DNA from: Sporolactobacillus shoreicorticis
GTDB taxonomy: Bacteria; Bacillota; Bacilli; Bacillales; Sporolactobacillaceae
Direction: 5' to 3'
Length of the DNA: 64,000 nt
Assembly (NCBI RefSeq): GCF_024125445.1
Contig: NZ_JAMXWM010000017.1
Span: 17,259-81,258 of the forward strand
The position numbers and the translations under genes are program-made. Below the pieces are notes generated by a model. The model did no database searches and had not been told where the DNA came from. It was given only the letters and a program-made list of their open reading frames with translations. Positions 8,722 to 17,380 of this stretch are shown in pieces (the stretch's first letter is position 1; each line of letters opens with the position of its first letter).

Positions 8722-9430
8722 TCATTTCAGCTCATTAAGGTCGTCAAAGTGATAAAGATAGAGATCTTCAAGATTCGGGACGGCTTGAACTGCCTTCCGA
8801 GTAGGCTTTTCGTTGGCGAGCAATCGAAGATCAATACCATTTCCGCGGCGAATTATATTGCCAACCTTATAATTTTGTTGATAGTCGGCAAGCTGTTCAT
8901 CGGTCGTGGTGACTCTCCATACATGACCGTCGATTGCTTTCAATAACGCGCTCGGTGTGTCCATCTGAACAAAGTGTCCGTCTTTAATAATCATTATATT
9001 ATTTGCTAAATAGTCAAGATCGGATACGATGTGTGTCGACAAAAGAACGATGCGGGTGCTGCTCCATGCCGACCCATTGCAGCATCTCGTCAACTTTTTT
9101 ATTGGCCTGCGCTTTTGTTAATCCCTTTAAGGAAGCAATATAATGCAGAAACTTTTCTGCGGAAAAGTTTCGGTAATAGCCAACCTGTTGCGGCAAGTAA
9201 CCGATCAGCGTGCGGTAGTCGGCATCTAGTTGAAAGATATCTTTTCCATCAAGCTGAATGTTTCCGTCTGTCGGACGCATTATGGTGGCCAGAATTCTCA
9301 TCAGTGTGGACTTTCCGGATCCGTTTGCCCCTAAAATTCCACAGACGCCTTCATTCAGCGTGACACTGATTGAATCTAGGGCTGTTTTCTGGCCAAATTT
9401 CTTAGTGACTTGGTTTAATGTCAATTCCAA
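8722..9430 (-). pseudogene. ABC transporter ATP-binding protein, internal deletion plus frameshift
   Basis: The N-terminal part (9430 to about 9060) has Walker A GANGSGKST and the Q-loop YLPQQVGYY. The C-terminal part, in another frame (to 8722), resumes at RIVLLSTHIVSDLDYLANN, the switch-histidine region. The ABC signature (LSGG), Walker B and D-loop, normally about 60-70 residues in between, are absent. The junction lies near 9050-9060 and changes frame. The product cannot hydrolyse ATP. It belonged to an export-type ABC system together with the permease remnant just upstream. Confidence 0.85.
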
Positions 9431-9453
9431 AAAAACACCTCATTTGATTTATT

Positions 9454-9750
9454 TTACTGTTGTATCTGTTTTTGCCTATGGACTTTGTAAAGCATTATCG
9501 TAAAAAAAGCAGAGACCAGCAGCAAGACAAGTGAAGCAGCAATAGGGAGAAGCAGCGGATAGCCGAAAATAGTGACTGCGTGAAAATCGGTGAACCAACT
9601 GTCTACCCGCATCGCCGTGACAAAACTGAATTGAAAAATATTCGCCAGCCAGTCTGGAACAATAACAAACTCTTCTGCCATAAATGGAAAAGAAAATACA
9701 AATCCGGAACAAATAAATGAAAAAAATGAATTTTTGCTTAGTAATGGCAA
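9454..9750 (-). pseudogene. C-terminal remnant of ABC permease
   Basis: A 98-codon frame with two hydrophobic segments, ending LVLLLVSAFFTIMLYK and a charged tail, 23 bases before the ATPase remnant on the same strand. It has no good ribosome site and looks like the last membrane segments of a permease whose body has been lost. No specific family recognised. Confidence 0.5.
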
Positions 9751-9765
9751 AGTTAATCAAAATCT

Positions 9766-9808
9766 TTGACAAGCAAAAATCAATTGGATACACTTTAATT
9801 GTGCACAA
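9766..9808 (+). promoter_or_regulatory. ohrR promoter with palindromic operator
   Basis: TTGACA (9766), 17-base spacer, TACACT (9789). The perfect palindrome TTGTGCACAA (9799-9808) covers the likely transcription start, matching autoregulation by the MarR/OhrR protein encoded next. Confidence 0.7.
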
Positions 9809-9826
9809 TATAAAGGAGTGGGCGCC

Positions 9827-10267
9827 ATGGAGCCAGTGTTCTGTCTTGAGGATCATTTATGCTTCTCTATCTACAGCTGTTCACGGGCAATCTCACGTAT
9901 GTATCAACCTGTGTTACAAAAATTAAGAATTACTTACCCTCAGTATCTGGTTTTGCTTGTACTGTGGGAAAATCATGAATGTTCGGTGAAACAAATCGGT
10001 GCGCTTCTTGACCTTGATTCAGGCACGTTGACTCCTTTGCTGAAACGGATGGAAGGCAAAGCTTTTTTGAAACGCGAACGATCACAAGATGATGAGCGGA
10101 AGGTTATGGTCCGTTTAACACAAAAGGGAATGGCAGTAAAGGAAAAAGCTATTTGTATTCCCGAAGCGTTTATCCAATCAAGCAATTTGACTATGGATGA
10201 AATGCAGAACTTAAACCAAGCCATTAAATTATTAACGAAGCACGTGACGAATTTTAGAACAAACTGA
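9827..10267 (+). CDS. ohrR: OhrR-type organic peroxide-sensing MarR regulator
   Basis: A dimeric winged-helix repressor of 146 residues. The N-terminal LCFSIYSCSR holds the reactive cysteine (Cys12), which in OhrR is oxidised by organic hydroperoxides to release DNA. Further family features are ITYPQYLVLLVLWE, the recognition region LDSGTLTPLLKRME and the wing RSQDDERKV. GGAG ends 8 bases before ATG 9827; an upstream GTG lies within the ribosome site. No ohrA lies nearby; the next gene is the peroxidase tpx, a plausible target. Confidence 0.85.
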   Translation: MEPVFCLEDHLCFSIYSCSRAISRMYQPVLQKLRITYPQYLVLLVLWENHECSVKQIGALLDLDSGTLTPLLKRMEGKAFLKRERSQDDERKVMVRLTQKGMAVKEKAICIPEAFIQSSNLTMDEMQNLNQAIKLLTKHVTNFRTN

Positions 10268-10369
10268 TTATTAAATCGTTCAATTAAAGAATCGCTGTTT
10301 CAACCGTTTTACGACACCCCATTTGTGGAACATGACTTTAATAGAGACCGAACCTTTGGAGGGATAACG

Positions 10370-10888
10370 ATGAGTGAAGAAAGAACCGGCAATGCAACGG
10401 TAGGTGGAAATCCGATCACTTTAATCGGACCGGAATTGAAAGTCGGTGACAAAGCCCCTGAATTTACAGTGAATAAAGATTTAATGGAAGAGAAGTCGCT
10501 TTCCGATTACGCGGGGAAAATCAAGCTAATTTCTGTTGTGCCCTCGCTGGACACAAAAGTATGCGAAGCCCAGACACGACGATTTAATGAAGAAGCGACA
10601 AAATTCGGTGATCAGGTTGCTGTTCTCACCATCTCCGTCGATTTGCCGTTTGCACAGGATCGTTTCTGCTCAGTGGCTGGAATTGATCATCTCGATACAC
10701 TTTCTGATTATAGAACGCGCACGTTTGGAAAGAACTATGGCGTGTTAATTAAGGAACTGCAGCTGGATATGCGTTCGATTTTCATTATTGATCAGGAGAA
10801 TACGATTCGCTATGTTCAATACGTGAAAGAAATGACGAATCATCCGGATTATGAGGCTGCACTTCATGCCTTACGTTCATTGATTTAA
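10370..10888 (+). CDS. tpx: Thiol peroxidase (atypical 2-Cys peroxiredoxin)
   Basis: Reduces hydroperoxides using thioredoxin. The 172-residue protein shows VGDKAPEF, the peroxidatic site VPSLDTKVCEAQTRRFN and the resolving-cysteine region FAQDRFCSVAGI. The ATG follows GGAGGGATAACG; the longer frame from 10325 has no ribosome site. It follows ohrR by 100 bases and ends in a strong terminator, so it may share the peroxide response. Confidence 0.95.
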   Translation: MSEERTGNATVGGNPITLIGPELKVGDKAPEFTVNKDLMEEKSLSDYAGKIKLISVVPSLDTKVCEAQTRRFNEEATKFGDQVAVLTISVDLPFAQDRFCSVAGIDHLDTLSDYRTRTFGKNYGVLIKELQLDMRSIFIIDQENTIRYVQYVKEMTNHPDYEAALHALRSLI

Positions 10889-10940
10889 CAGAAAACTTGC
10901 TCTTGGATGTCGTCCCTTTTAACTGTCTTTTTAATGGAAA

Positions 10941-10990
10941 AACCTCTGAAGCTGAGGAAAAACAACTTCAGAGGTTTTTTGTTTAGTCAA
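10941..10990 (+). terminator. Terminator after tpx
   Basis: AACCTCTGAAG and CTTCAGAGGTT form an 11-bp stem followed by TTTTTT. Confidence 0.88.
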
Positions 10991-11035
10991 GCACTCAGCT
11001 GATTTTTTACTAAAAATTGTCAAGCAAATTCTTTT

Positions 11036-11064
11036 TTGAAAGTTATTGAATAATTGGGTATAAT
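11036..11064 (+). promoter_or_regulatory. Near-consensus promoter without an intact downstream gene
   Basis: TTGAAA (11036), 17-base spacer, TATAAT (11059). No intact gene follows for 500 bases. Only short frames are seen, including a 32-codon one from ATG 11101 without a good ribosome site, so it may drive an RNA or be left over from a decayed gene. Confidence 0.6.
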
Positions 11065-11281
11065 GCTTTTTATGTAATTAAAAAGCGGCGGCTAACTGCA
11101 GATGGAATTTAAACGGCATCATTTATTTTGCTTCGATCTCTTTATGAAAAAAAGAACAAGAAAGGATTTTTTCTGCACGGATTATAAGAAATCGTTTTAG
11201 TGCTTCTTTATGGAACAACGAACTAAATAATGGTGATGAGCTTTTACTCTGAAGATCTTCCTGCTGGAGTGAGCTTCTTTC

Positions 11282-11402
11282 CGATGATTTTCTTACCATT
11301 GCATTGTTTGGTTATTTTTTCTATATTTGGGGAATCAAGAGTGGTTGGCAGACTGAGCAGCTAAAAGAAAGGGAAGACGCCATGCATAAACAGAACATTT
11401 AA
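11282..11402 (+). pseudogene. Possible decayed small membrane protein
   Basis: A frame reading TIALFGYFFYIWGIKSGWQ then QLKEREDAMHKQNI and a stop looks like the end of a one-helix membrane protein but lacks a start with a ribosome site. The gap 10991-11601 otherwise holds the promoter at 11036 and the hairpins at 11468 and 11557. Confidence 0.3.
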
Positions 11403-11467
11403 AATACACGATTAATTATTTACCATAAATATTGGAAAAGGCATCACTTCTGGTGGATATATAGAGA

Positions 11468-11503
11468 AGACGATGTCTTTTTCCAGTTTCAAAGACATCG
11501 TCT
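11468..11503 (+). terminator. Strong hairpin, probable terminator
   Basis: Arms AGACGATGTCTTT and AAAGACATCGTCT are perfectly complementary around a 10-base loop; the downstream T content is modest (GTAGTTCTTT). Confidence 0.6.
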
Positions 11504-11556
11504 GTAGTTCTTTGCGAAAAAATCTTAAGAATAATATAAGAAGTTGTTAAAAAGAA

Positions 11557-11596
11557 AACTCCTTTTTGAATGCTTTAATAGGTTCGAAAAGGAGTT
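11557..11596 (+). promoter_or_regulatory. Hairpin that hides the ribosome binding site of the 40-residue gene
   Basis: AACTCCTTTT (11557-11566) is perfectly complementary to AAAAGGAGTT (11587-11596), and the second arm is the AAAGGAG ribosome site of the ATG at 11602. Formation of the stem would block initiation. Confidence 0.55.
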
Positions 11597-11601
11597 ATTT
11601 C

Positions 11602-11724
11602 ATGAGTGGTGAATCGCATTTTTCTGATTACTCATCCGGAAACAGTTATGTCCTACTTCCCTTTAATCTTTGGAGTGTATTGGCAAACGTTCAGAAACGA
11701 TGTTTTCATGCACCTTTTTTATAG
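11602..11724 (+). CDS. Hypothetical 40-residue protein
   Basis: The ATG lies 7 bases after GGAG, and the frame starts MSGESHFSDYSSGNSY then VLLPFNLWSVLANVQKR. The polar N-terminus followed by a short hydrophobic stretch recalls small sporulation/YjcZ-type peptides, but the match is too weak to name. The ribosome site is held in an inverted repeat. Not recognised; existence rests on the ribosome site and clean frame. Confidence 0.45.
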   Translation: MSGESHFSDYSSGNSYVLLPFNLWSVLANVQKRCFHAPFL

Positions 11725-11822
11725 AAAATAATTCAACGGTTAGACAATAACGACATTCGATATGGCATTGAGGATTGGAACAGGTTTGACACACATGAAT
11801 GATGATAAGGAAGGAAAGTAGA

Positions 11823-12734
11823 ATGATTCATCGATCGAGAGTAAATGAATGGACCAAAGCAAGAAAATGGATGGATTTGTCTCTTTTTTTTAAATGCCTG
11901 ATGTGGCTGCTGCTTCTTATTTACATGTTTTTCTTGCTGAAAATTGAATTTGGGCATGGTCACGATTTGGAAATTTCTCGTTCTGTTAATTGGGTTCCGA
12001 TGAATCGGATCAATACTCTTTTTTACCTATCTGATCATCGTGATTAAGGTTACCAAGTTGCTTTGCTGCGCACGTTTCAATCGTTTGTACTTTTTATCCC
12101 ATTGGGTTTCCTTATCCCGATGCTAAGAAGTAAACCAATGGAATTTGAACAATTTATTGGGATACCGGTGGCTGCAACCCTGTCCATTGAGATTGCTCAG
12201 TATGTGTTGATGAATGGTCGCAGTGATGTCGATGACTTGATTCTGAATGTTCTGGGAAGTATTCTTGGATTTGCACTTTGGAGCTTTTTGGGCGATTGGA
12301 TTTCGATGCACCGCTTAAATCTGCATTGCAAAATCTTTCTAATGACACTGTTCATAAGCATTTGTCTCTTACTGTTCAAGTATGATGGAATGACACGAGC
12401 CGATTTAGCGGATGGGGGAAGAGATGCGATTGGCGTCACTGTTCGTATTCCTGAGTATACTGGGACAATGATTCAAGGAAACACAAGTCATCTAATCGTG
12501 AAAACTGATGCTGATCAAGGGAGTATTCTGGTTAAAATCTCGATTAACGAATTAACCAAAATTTACTTGGAAAAGGCGGCCGATCAGGGTCGATCAAAAA
12601 GCAGTTTAAAAAAAATAACAATGAATCAATTGAAGCAATTCGATCAAAATACAATAATTCGTGTTTGGGGAAAACAGCTCTCAGAACGGCTTCTTGCAGA
12701 GGTTATTATTGTTCAATTTAATTCCGAAAATTAA
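11823..12734 (+). pseudogene. VanZ-like membrane protein interrupted by an in-frame stop
   Basis: One reading frame runs from ATG 11823 (ribosome site AAGGAAGGAAAG) to 12734, broken only by TAA at 12045-12047. Before the stop come a membrane segment and VNWVPMNRINTLFYL; after it come FVLFIPLGFLIPML, ATLSIEIAQYVLMNGRSDVDDLILNVLGS in pieces and two further helices, the VanZ core, then a ~120-residue extracellular-type tail. VanZ proteins are linked to glycopeptide resistance in some species, but most are of unknown role. A single base change explains the break; internal initiation after the stop would give a protein lacking the first helix. Confidence 0.75.
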
Positions 12735-12832
12735 TAAGAATAAAGAACCAATACTAAATACTCTTAACTAATTGTGAAAAAAATTATACGATACAATAGT
12801 AATGTGAATTGATAATTATTTCCAACTAAATA

Positions 12833-12954
12833 AAATGAAAAGAGCAAACTAACCGAAAGATTAGGACGCAAAGCCACGGGTCTAATGCGAAAGCAACGGC
12901 AGCCGGGTTACCATTGGGCATAGAAGCTGTGATTAACATGTCATAGCTTTTTTT
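12833..12954 (+). promoter_or_regulatory. Cyclic-di-GMP-I (GEMM) riboswitch with terminator
   Basis: The conserved GEMM parts appear in order: GAGCAAAC, a GAAA tetraloop hairpin (CTAACCGAAAGATTAG), GGACGCAAAGCCACGGGTC, a second hairpin with GAAAGC, and GCCGGGTTACC. It is followed by an expression platform: AGCTGTGA (12925) pairs with TCATAGCT (12941) ahead of seven T. Ligand binding should alter terminator formation and so expression of the genes at 12980 and possibly 13479. Whether it is an ON or OFF switch cannot be read with certainty. Confidence 0.9.
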
Positions 12955-12979
12955 GTTAATAAATAGTGGAGGTTTAACG

Positions 12980-13309
12980 ATGGGGAAATACAGTGTTGTG
13001 ACAACAGGAAATGACATCAATGTCGTATGTGAAGGTGTTTTTACGATGGAGGACGCATCAGGCTATGTGGAGGAATTTAAAAAGGCAGCTGCTCAAGTAA
13101 ATCCCGCAACCAGTAATTTAATGCTTGATGGTTCCGGCTTAAGAGTATCGTCACAGGAAATGGTCGGCATGCTCAAAGATATAATTGCTATGTACAAAGA
13201 AATGGGATTCCAGAACATAACGATGGACTTGGGTAAAAGCGCAGTTGTTAATATGCAAATTAAACGTTTAGCCAAAGAGGCCGGACTTACTCAATTCAAG
13301 TTATTATAA
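12980..13309 (+). CDS. STAS/SpoIIAA-like small protein under c-di-GMP riboswitch
   Basis: A 109-residue soluble protein starting MGKYSVVTTGNDINVV after GTGGAGG. The pattern of an N-terminal strand pair, long helix (DASGYVEEFKKAAAQV), a buried strand SNLMLDGSGLRV, a second amphipathic helix and strand QNITMDLGKS fits the STAS fold of anti-sigma antagonists and related regulators. The typical DxSG(V)xxIDSSG phosphoserine loop is not present as such (DGSGLRVSS occupies its place), so phospho-switching is uncertain. Role unknown; the riboswitch ties it to c-di-GMP-controlled behaviour such as motility or biofilm. Confidence 0.75.
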   Translation: MGKYSVVTTGNDINVVCEGVFTMEDASGYVEEFKKAAAQVNPATSNLMLDGSGLRVSSQEMVGMLKDIIAMYKEMGFQNITMDLGKSAVVNMQIKRLAKEAGLTQFKLL

Positions 13310-13478
13310 GATCATTGAAAAACGTAAAAAAGTTGCTTCAGATGGAAGATTTTCTTTTTCTTTAAAGTGCAGATGATCATTTTCAATACCCATTTTATGT
13401 AGATAATTAAAGAGATTTTGGGTAAAGTAAATAAGAGCTCTTTTCATTAAATCAACTCTATTGATGGAGGAATGCATC

Positions 13479-14465
13479 GTGATTCATGTGAATTTATTGG
13501 GGATTGAAGTGTACCACGGTGAAAAAGTTGTTGCAAATGATGCTTACCTCGATCATTTTAAGAAAAAGGGAAAGGACTACACTCATTTTTTCGAAGATAT
13601 AATCGGAATGGACAAGCGTTATTTGCTTGCTTCGGAGGAAGAGAACAGTCTGACTATGGCGGTAGCCGCTGCTGAAAAAGTTCTTGATAAAACGAGAACT
13701 AGTGGCAGTGACCTTGATATGATTGTACTTTCCAGTTTTTTTCCGGAATATACGGCACCGCCAAGTTCCATTCATCTGCACCAAGCCATTGGCGGAAAAC
13801 CTGAATGTATTTGTCTTGATCTAAATGGAAATTGTGCCGGAATGATTTTGTCACTTGAAAACGTCACGAAATATATGTCGGTTACGAAGAATGTCAATCG
13901 CGCATTGATTGTCGGGTCGGATTACATCAATTCAGTGGTTAATCCAGACAATGAATTTTGTTATGGACATTTTGGTGATGCGGCATGTGCCATAATACTT
14001 GAAAAAACGAACGAAGATCGCGGATTTCTCGGTGCAAAATGCCGTATTAATTCAATAGAACATAATAACATTTTGTTTCCCGGTTGCGGGGTGTCAAAAA
14101 TGCTTGGAGCATCACAAGATGAATGGCTGCTCGATTGGAAGCCTTTTGAGAATGTCTCACTTGAATCAGCCGCCCATAATATGCGAGAATTGCTTGAGGA
14201 AAACCAGCTTACACCAAGCGATGTAAACATGTTCTGTTTGTCTCAGTACGCATATGCTAATATCGTTGATCTGCGAAAACTACTGGAAATTGACGAATCC
14301 CACTCACTATTCATTGGCGGCGAATATGGCTACACCGGCACCAGCAGTCCGTTTATTGCTTTTTATGAAGCGATAAAGTCAAGAAAGGTAAAGCGAGACG
14401 ATTATGTCATGTTCTGGACAATTGGTGCCGGTTCACAAAATATTGCTGTTCTTTTTCGATATTAA
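13479..14465 (+). CDS. KAS III (FabH)-like thiolase-fold protein with altered active site
   Basis: A 328-residue protein of 3-oxoacyl-ACP synthase III type. The nucleophile region LDLNGNCAGM (Cys119), FGDAACAIIL, and the C-terminal GAGSQNIAVLF are clear. The FabH PHQAN histidine region aligns to FCLSQYAYAN, with no histidine, and the catalytic asparagine region YGNTS reads YGYTG. A Cys with neither His nor Asn suggests acyl transfer or another reaction, not normal decarboxylative condensation. Start: GGAGG at 13466 and GTG at 13479. It follows the STAS-like gene by 170 bases without a clear terminator, so it may belong to the same c-di-GMP regulon. It is not the housekeeping fabH, judging by context. 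Confidence 0.8.
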   Translation: MIHVNLLGIEVYHGEKVVANDAYLDHFKKKGKDYTHFFEDIIGMDKRYLLASEEENSLTMAVAAAEKVLDKTRTSGSDLDMIVLSSFFPEYTAPPSSIHLHQAIGGKPECICLDLNGNCAGMILSLENVTKYMSVTKNVNRALIVGSDYINSVVNPDNEFCYGHFGDAACAIILEKTNEDRGFLGAKCRINSIEHNNILFPGCGVSKMLGASQDEWLLDWKPFENVSLESAAHNMRELLEENQLTPSDVNMFCLSQYAYANIVDLRKLLEIDESHSLFIGGEYGYTGTSSPFIAFYEAIKSRKVKRDDYVMFWTIGAGSQNIAVLFRY

Positions 14466-14533
14466 AATAAGATAGCTGCTTCGATGCAAAACTACAATAA
14501 GCTGAAAATCAGCCCTGAATACAAAAACCAGTG

Positions 14534-14573
14534 AAAAACTGAGTCGAATGGTATCATTCGACTCAGTTTTTTT
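14534..14573 (+). terminator. Terminator after KAS III-like gene
   Basis: AAACTGAGTCGAATG-GTAT-CATTCGACTCAGTTT followed by more T: a 15-bp perfect stem. The rest of 14466-14912 holds no gene, only the Fur-controlled promoter region of the flavodoxin. Confidence 0.92.
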
Positions 14574-14859
14574 ATAAGTAAAGAAAGTATATGATTTTGC
14601 TCCGTATTCTAACTAATAAACCAATGTCTTGATTAAGAATCAAAGCGTATTCAGAACCAAACGTTTTTTGACCAGTTTTTCTAAACAAAAAGAAAGGGAA
14701 CAGATAAGAGATTAGCAGATGACTGGTGTAGGAAAAGCGAAGACTTGACATTGTCAAGCTTTCTTTACCCAACTCAACTATAGAAGAATTAATGAATTTT
14801 CACTTAAATAATCATTTTGGGTATTTAACATGATGAATAAAAATGGTATCATTTTAAAC

Positions 14860-14878
14860 GAAAATGATATTCATTATC
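14860..14878 (+). promoter_or_regulatory. Fur box upstream of flavodoxin
   Basis: GAAAATGATATTCATTATC matches the 19-bp Fur consensus GATAATGATAATCATTATC at 17 positions. It lies 35 bases before the flavodoxin ATG, as in iron-repressed flavodoxin genes of Bacillus. Confidence 0.8.
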
Positions 14879-14912
14879 AATTAAAGACGATAAGAAAGAA
14901 GGTTAATATAGA

Positions 14913-15383
14913 ATGGCAGATGTTCTCATCGTATTTGCAAGTGAGACAGGCAATACGGAAGAAATGGCACAAAAGATCGCTGAAGGTGTTAAGCGGGCTG
15001 GAAATGATCCTGTCGTTAAGGATGTTTTACAATTATCAGCGTCGGTATTTGACGATTACAAAGGGATTATGTTTGGCAGCTTCACTGATGGAATGGGCGA
15101 CCTGCCTTACTCAGTTGAAGACGTTCTTGATAATCTTAACGAGAATGACCTCAAAGGAAAAGTTGCCGCGTGTTTTGGATCGGGTGATAGCAGCTACGGG
15201 CTCTTTGCTGCTGCTGTCGATACCATTCAAGAAACGCTTGAGCAGTGTGGAGCAGAAATTATTGAGGACAACTTTAAAGTTGAGCTCTCGATGACGAAAG
15301 AGGAACGTGACCAGGCAATACAATTAGGCGAATCTTTTGCTCGAAAACTTCTTGCAAGACAAGAAGGAAAAAATGAACAATAG
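14913..15383 (+). CDS. Short-chain flavodoxin, iron-regulated (YkuN/YkuP type)
   Basis: An FMN electron carrier that replaces ferredoxin when iron is scarce. The 156-residue protein has the phosphate loop FASETGNTEEMA, the Trp/Tyr-loop region GSFTDGMGDLP and the 90s loop FGSGDSSYGLF. ATG 14913 follows AGAAAGAAGG. The Fur box at 14860 and a terminator at 15394 define a single-gene unit. Confidence 0.93.
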   Translation: MADVLIVFASETGNTEEMAQKIAEGVKRAGNDPVVKDVLQLSASVFDDYKGIMFGSFTDGMGDLPYSVEDVLDNLNENDLKGKVAACFGSGDSSYGLFAAAVDTIQETLEQCGAEIIEDNFKVELSMTKEERDQAIQLGESFARKLLARQEGKNEQ

Positions 15384-15393
15384 ACCGGTAAGT

Positions 15394-15423
15394 AAAAAGC
15401 AGATCAAATGATCTGCTTTTTTT
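15394..15423 (+). terminator. Flavodoxin terminator
   Basis: AAAGCAGATCA-AA-TGATCTGCTTT followed by TTTT. Confidence 0.9.
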
Positions 15424-15593
15424 GCTGCATTATCGCTTGTTATTCGTCATCTTTTTTATTGCCGAGGCAACGGCCCAATACCTTTTCTAAAGATGCCTCA
15501 TTACAGAAGAGCCGTAACCGGCAAACTTGCTGAAAGTATGAGAATCCAATAAAAATCTCTTGCAATTGATTGTTTTATATTATGCTCAGCTAG

Positions 15594-16505
15594 TTATCCA
15601 ATATAAATGAAAAAAGGCAGATAAATGAAACTGAGAATTGTTGTGATGGTAACAATGAGAGAAGCAAGCTCTGAATCACCATCAAATTTTTCAATCAGCA
15701 TTACGCTGTTTACAGCGGCAGGCATGCTGATTTCTACAAATAGGACAGAAGCGAGCATGCCGTGAATGCCAAGTGTAAACAGGACTGCTTTTGCGATGAC
15801 GGGAACGATGAGCAGACGGAGAGAGACGCCGATCCATACTTCGCGACGCCAAACGCCTGAGAATTCTGTGCTGCCGAGCTTGACGCCTAAGATTAACAGC
15901 ACCAGAACAGGGTATGCGGTTCCGAGCATTTGAATCGCGGTGGCGGTCCCACTGGGTAAATGTATATGAATGATTGCCAAAAGCGCACCGACAAGACAAG
16001 CGTAAATAAGCGGCGATTTAAGAATATGAAGCACAGATTGCTTACCGCTCATTGCAGCGCGCGAAGCGATATACATACCGAGAATGTTAACAAGAATAAT
16101 TTGTCCGATGACATACACTGCTCCAAGTGAAAATCCTGCTTGTCCGAACGCCAGCAGCAAGACAGGAAGGCCGTAATTATTTGCATTACTGAAAACCGTA
16201 GTTAGGGTTAGTGCCCGGGTACTCGGTTCAGGAAAGCGAAACAGTTTTGCGGTCAATAGTGCGACCAGCCACAAAGCGGCCGTCATGACGACTGAAAACA
16301 AAAAAATATGAAGAACATTATTGCCTTTTAAGTGCGATTCGGACAGAGCATTTAAAATAAGTGCAGGCGCGAGTATGTATAAACTAACATCAGCGAGAAG
16401 CTTTGTGTCGACGTTGCTTCGTTTCTTTTGTAAAATTACTCCGCAAGCGCAAATGATTAAGATGGGAACACTGATCGACGTGAGCAGATGAATATAAGCG
16501 GTCAT
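15594..16505 (-). CDS. AEC-family (auxin efflux carrier) permease
   Basis: An inner-membrane carrier of 303 residues with about ten helices in two five-helix halves. Family features are APALILNALS, TVFSNANNYGLPV (broken helix with NNYG) and SMPAAVNSVMLIEKFDGD near the C-terminus, a pattern seen in malate/auxin-type exporters. ATG 16505 follows GGAGGC; the longer frame upstream lacks a ribosome site. Substrate unknown (malate or other organic acid is possible). Confidence 0.88.
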   Translation of the reverse strand: MTAYIHLLTSISVPILIICACGVILQKKRSNVDTKLLADVSLYILAPALILNALSESHLKGNNVLHIFLFSVVMTAALWLVALLTAKLFRFPEPSTRALTLTTVFSNANNYGLPVLLLAFGQAGFSLGAVYVIGQIILVNILGMYIASRAAMSGKQSVLHILKSPLIYACLVGALLAIIHIHLPSGTATAIQMLGTAYPVLVLLILGVKLGSTEFSGVWRREVWIGVSLRLLIVPVIAKAVLFTLGIHGMLASVLFVEISMPAAVNSVMLIEKFDGDSELASLIVTITTILSFIYLPFFIYIG

Positions 16506-16679
16506 AAGATGCCTCCAAACATAGTTGACTGAACATTTATTCTCCAAAACGATTTTAATGATGAAACTTTTTTCATTATTCATCATATCACGAGATACGT
16601 TAAAAATGAGGTGTTTTCAACTGTCTCCAGTTGGAACAGCAAATAAGTTTACATTTATAGTTAAGCATGAAGACAGCAG

Positions 16680-17355
16680 GTGATCATTGTGTTTCGTGAA
16701 CATAAAAATATGATTTGGGGAACCAATTGCAGCAAATGCGGTGCTGAATGCAGCGTTTTACAGAATGCTCATCATCCGTGGGATCGAACAACGTTTGGAA
16801 TGATTATAAGCTGTTCCAGCTGCGGCCATGAAAATTATGTGAATCAGCAAGCTGCAGCATTTTTCTATAAACAACGGATTTATCGTTATTTCACTAATTT
16901 ATCGGGGAGGATTCTGGATTTGGGCTGCGGAGGCGGATTGCTCAGCAGCTATCTGCTGAGTCAGCAGAACGTCTAATCAAGTGGTTGGTCTTGATCAAGA
17001 TAAAGAATGTCCAGATGAGTTAGCCAAACTATTGATGAATCATAACTTTACCTTTATTCATGCGACTATTGATCAGCTTCGCGAGCTGTTTCCAGCACAA
17101 AGTATTGACTATTTAATGAGTTGTGATGTTTTTATGTTTATTGAAGATGTAAATCGCTATTTTGACGATGTCGGTTGGCTCGTTAAGTCCCGTATACGGC
17201 AGATAGGATGGTACATGAAAAATAACCCCAGAATGAGAAACAGCCTTGAACCGGATCAGATTTTAGAAGCGTACCCAAAGCGAGGATGGCATACCCGCCT
17301 GATCGATCTTGATTGGCATAAAAATGGCTACATGATTCAGGCAGATCGGCAATGA
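16680..17355 (+). pseudogene. SAM-dependent methyltransferase, frameshifted
   Basis: The first part (16680-16976) has two CxxC pairs (CSKCGAECS and CSSCGHE) and the SAM loop ILDLGCGGGLLSSYL, then stops at TAA after QQNV. The rest (to 17355) continues in another frame as SNQVVGLDQDKEC, the acidic-loop strand, and on to the C-terminus. A one-base change near 16970 rejoins them. The zinc-ribbon N-terminus suggests a methyltransferase for a small substrate or tRNA-like target, unassigned. GTG 16680 or 16689 could be the start. Confidence 0.75.
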
Positions 17356-17380
17356 CAGAGAACCTACACTCAGAGAGGGA

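Noticed and set aside
14572..14772. 66-codon minus-strand frame after the KAS III-like terminator
   Set aside because: No ribosome site, biased basic/aromatic text, overlaps a terminator.
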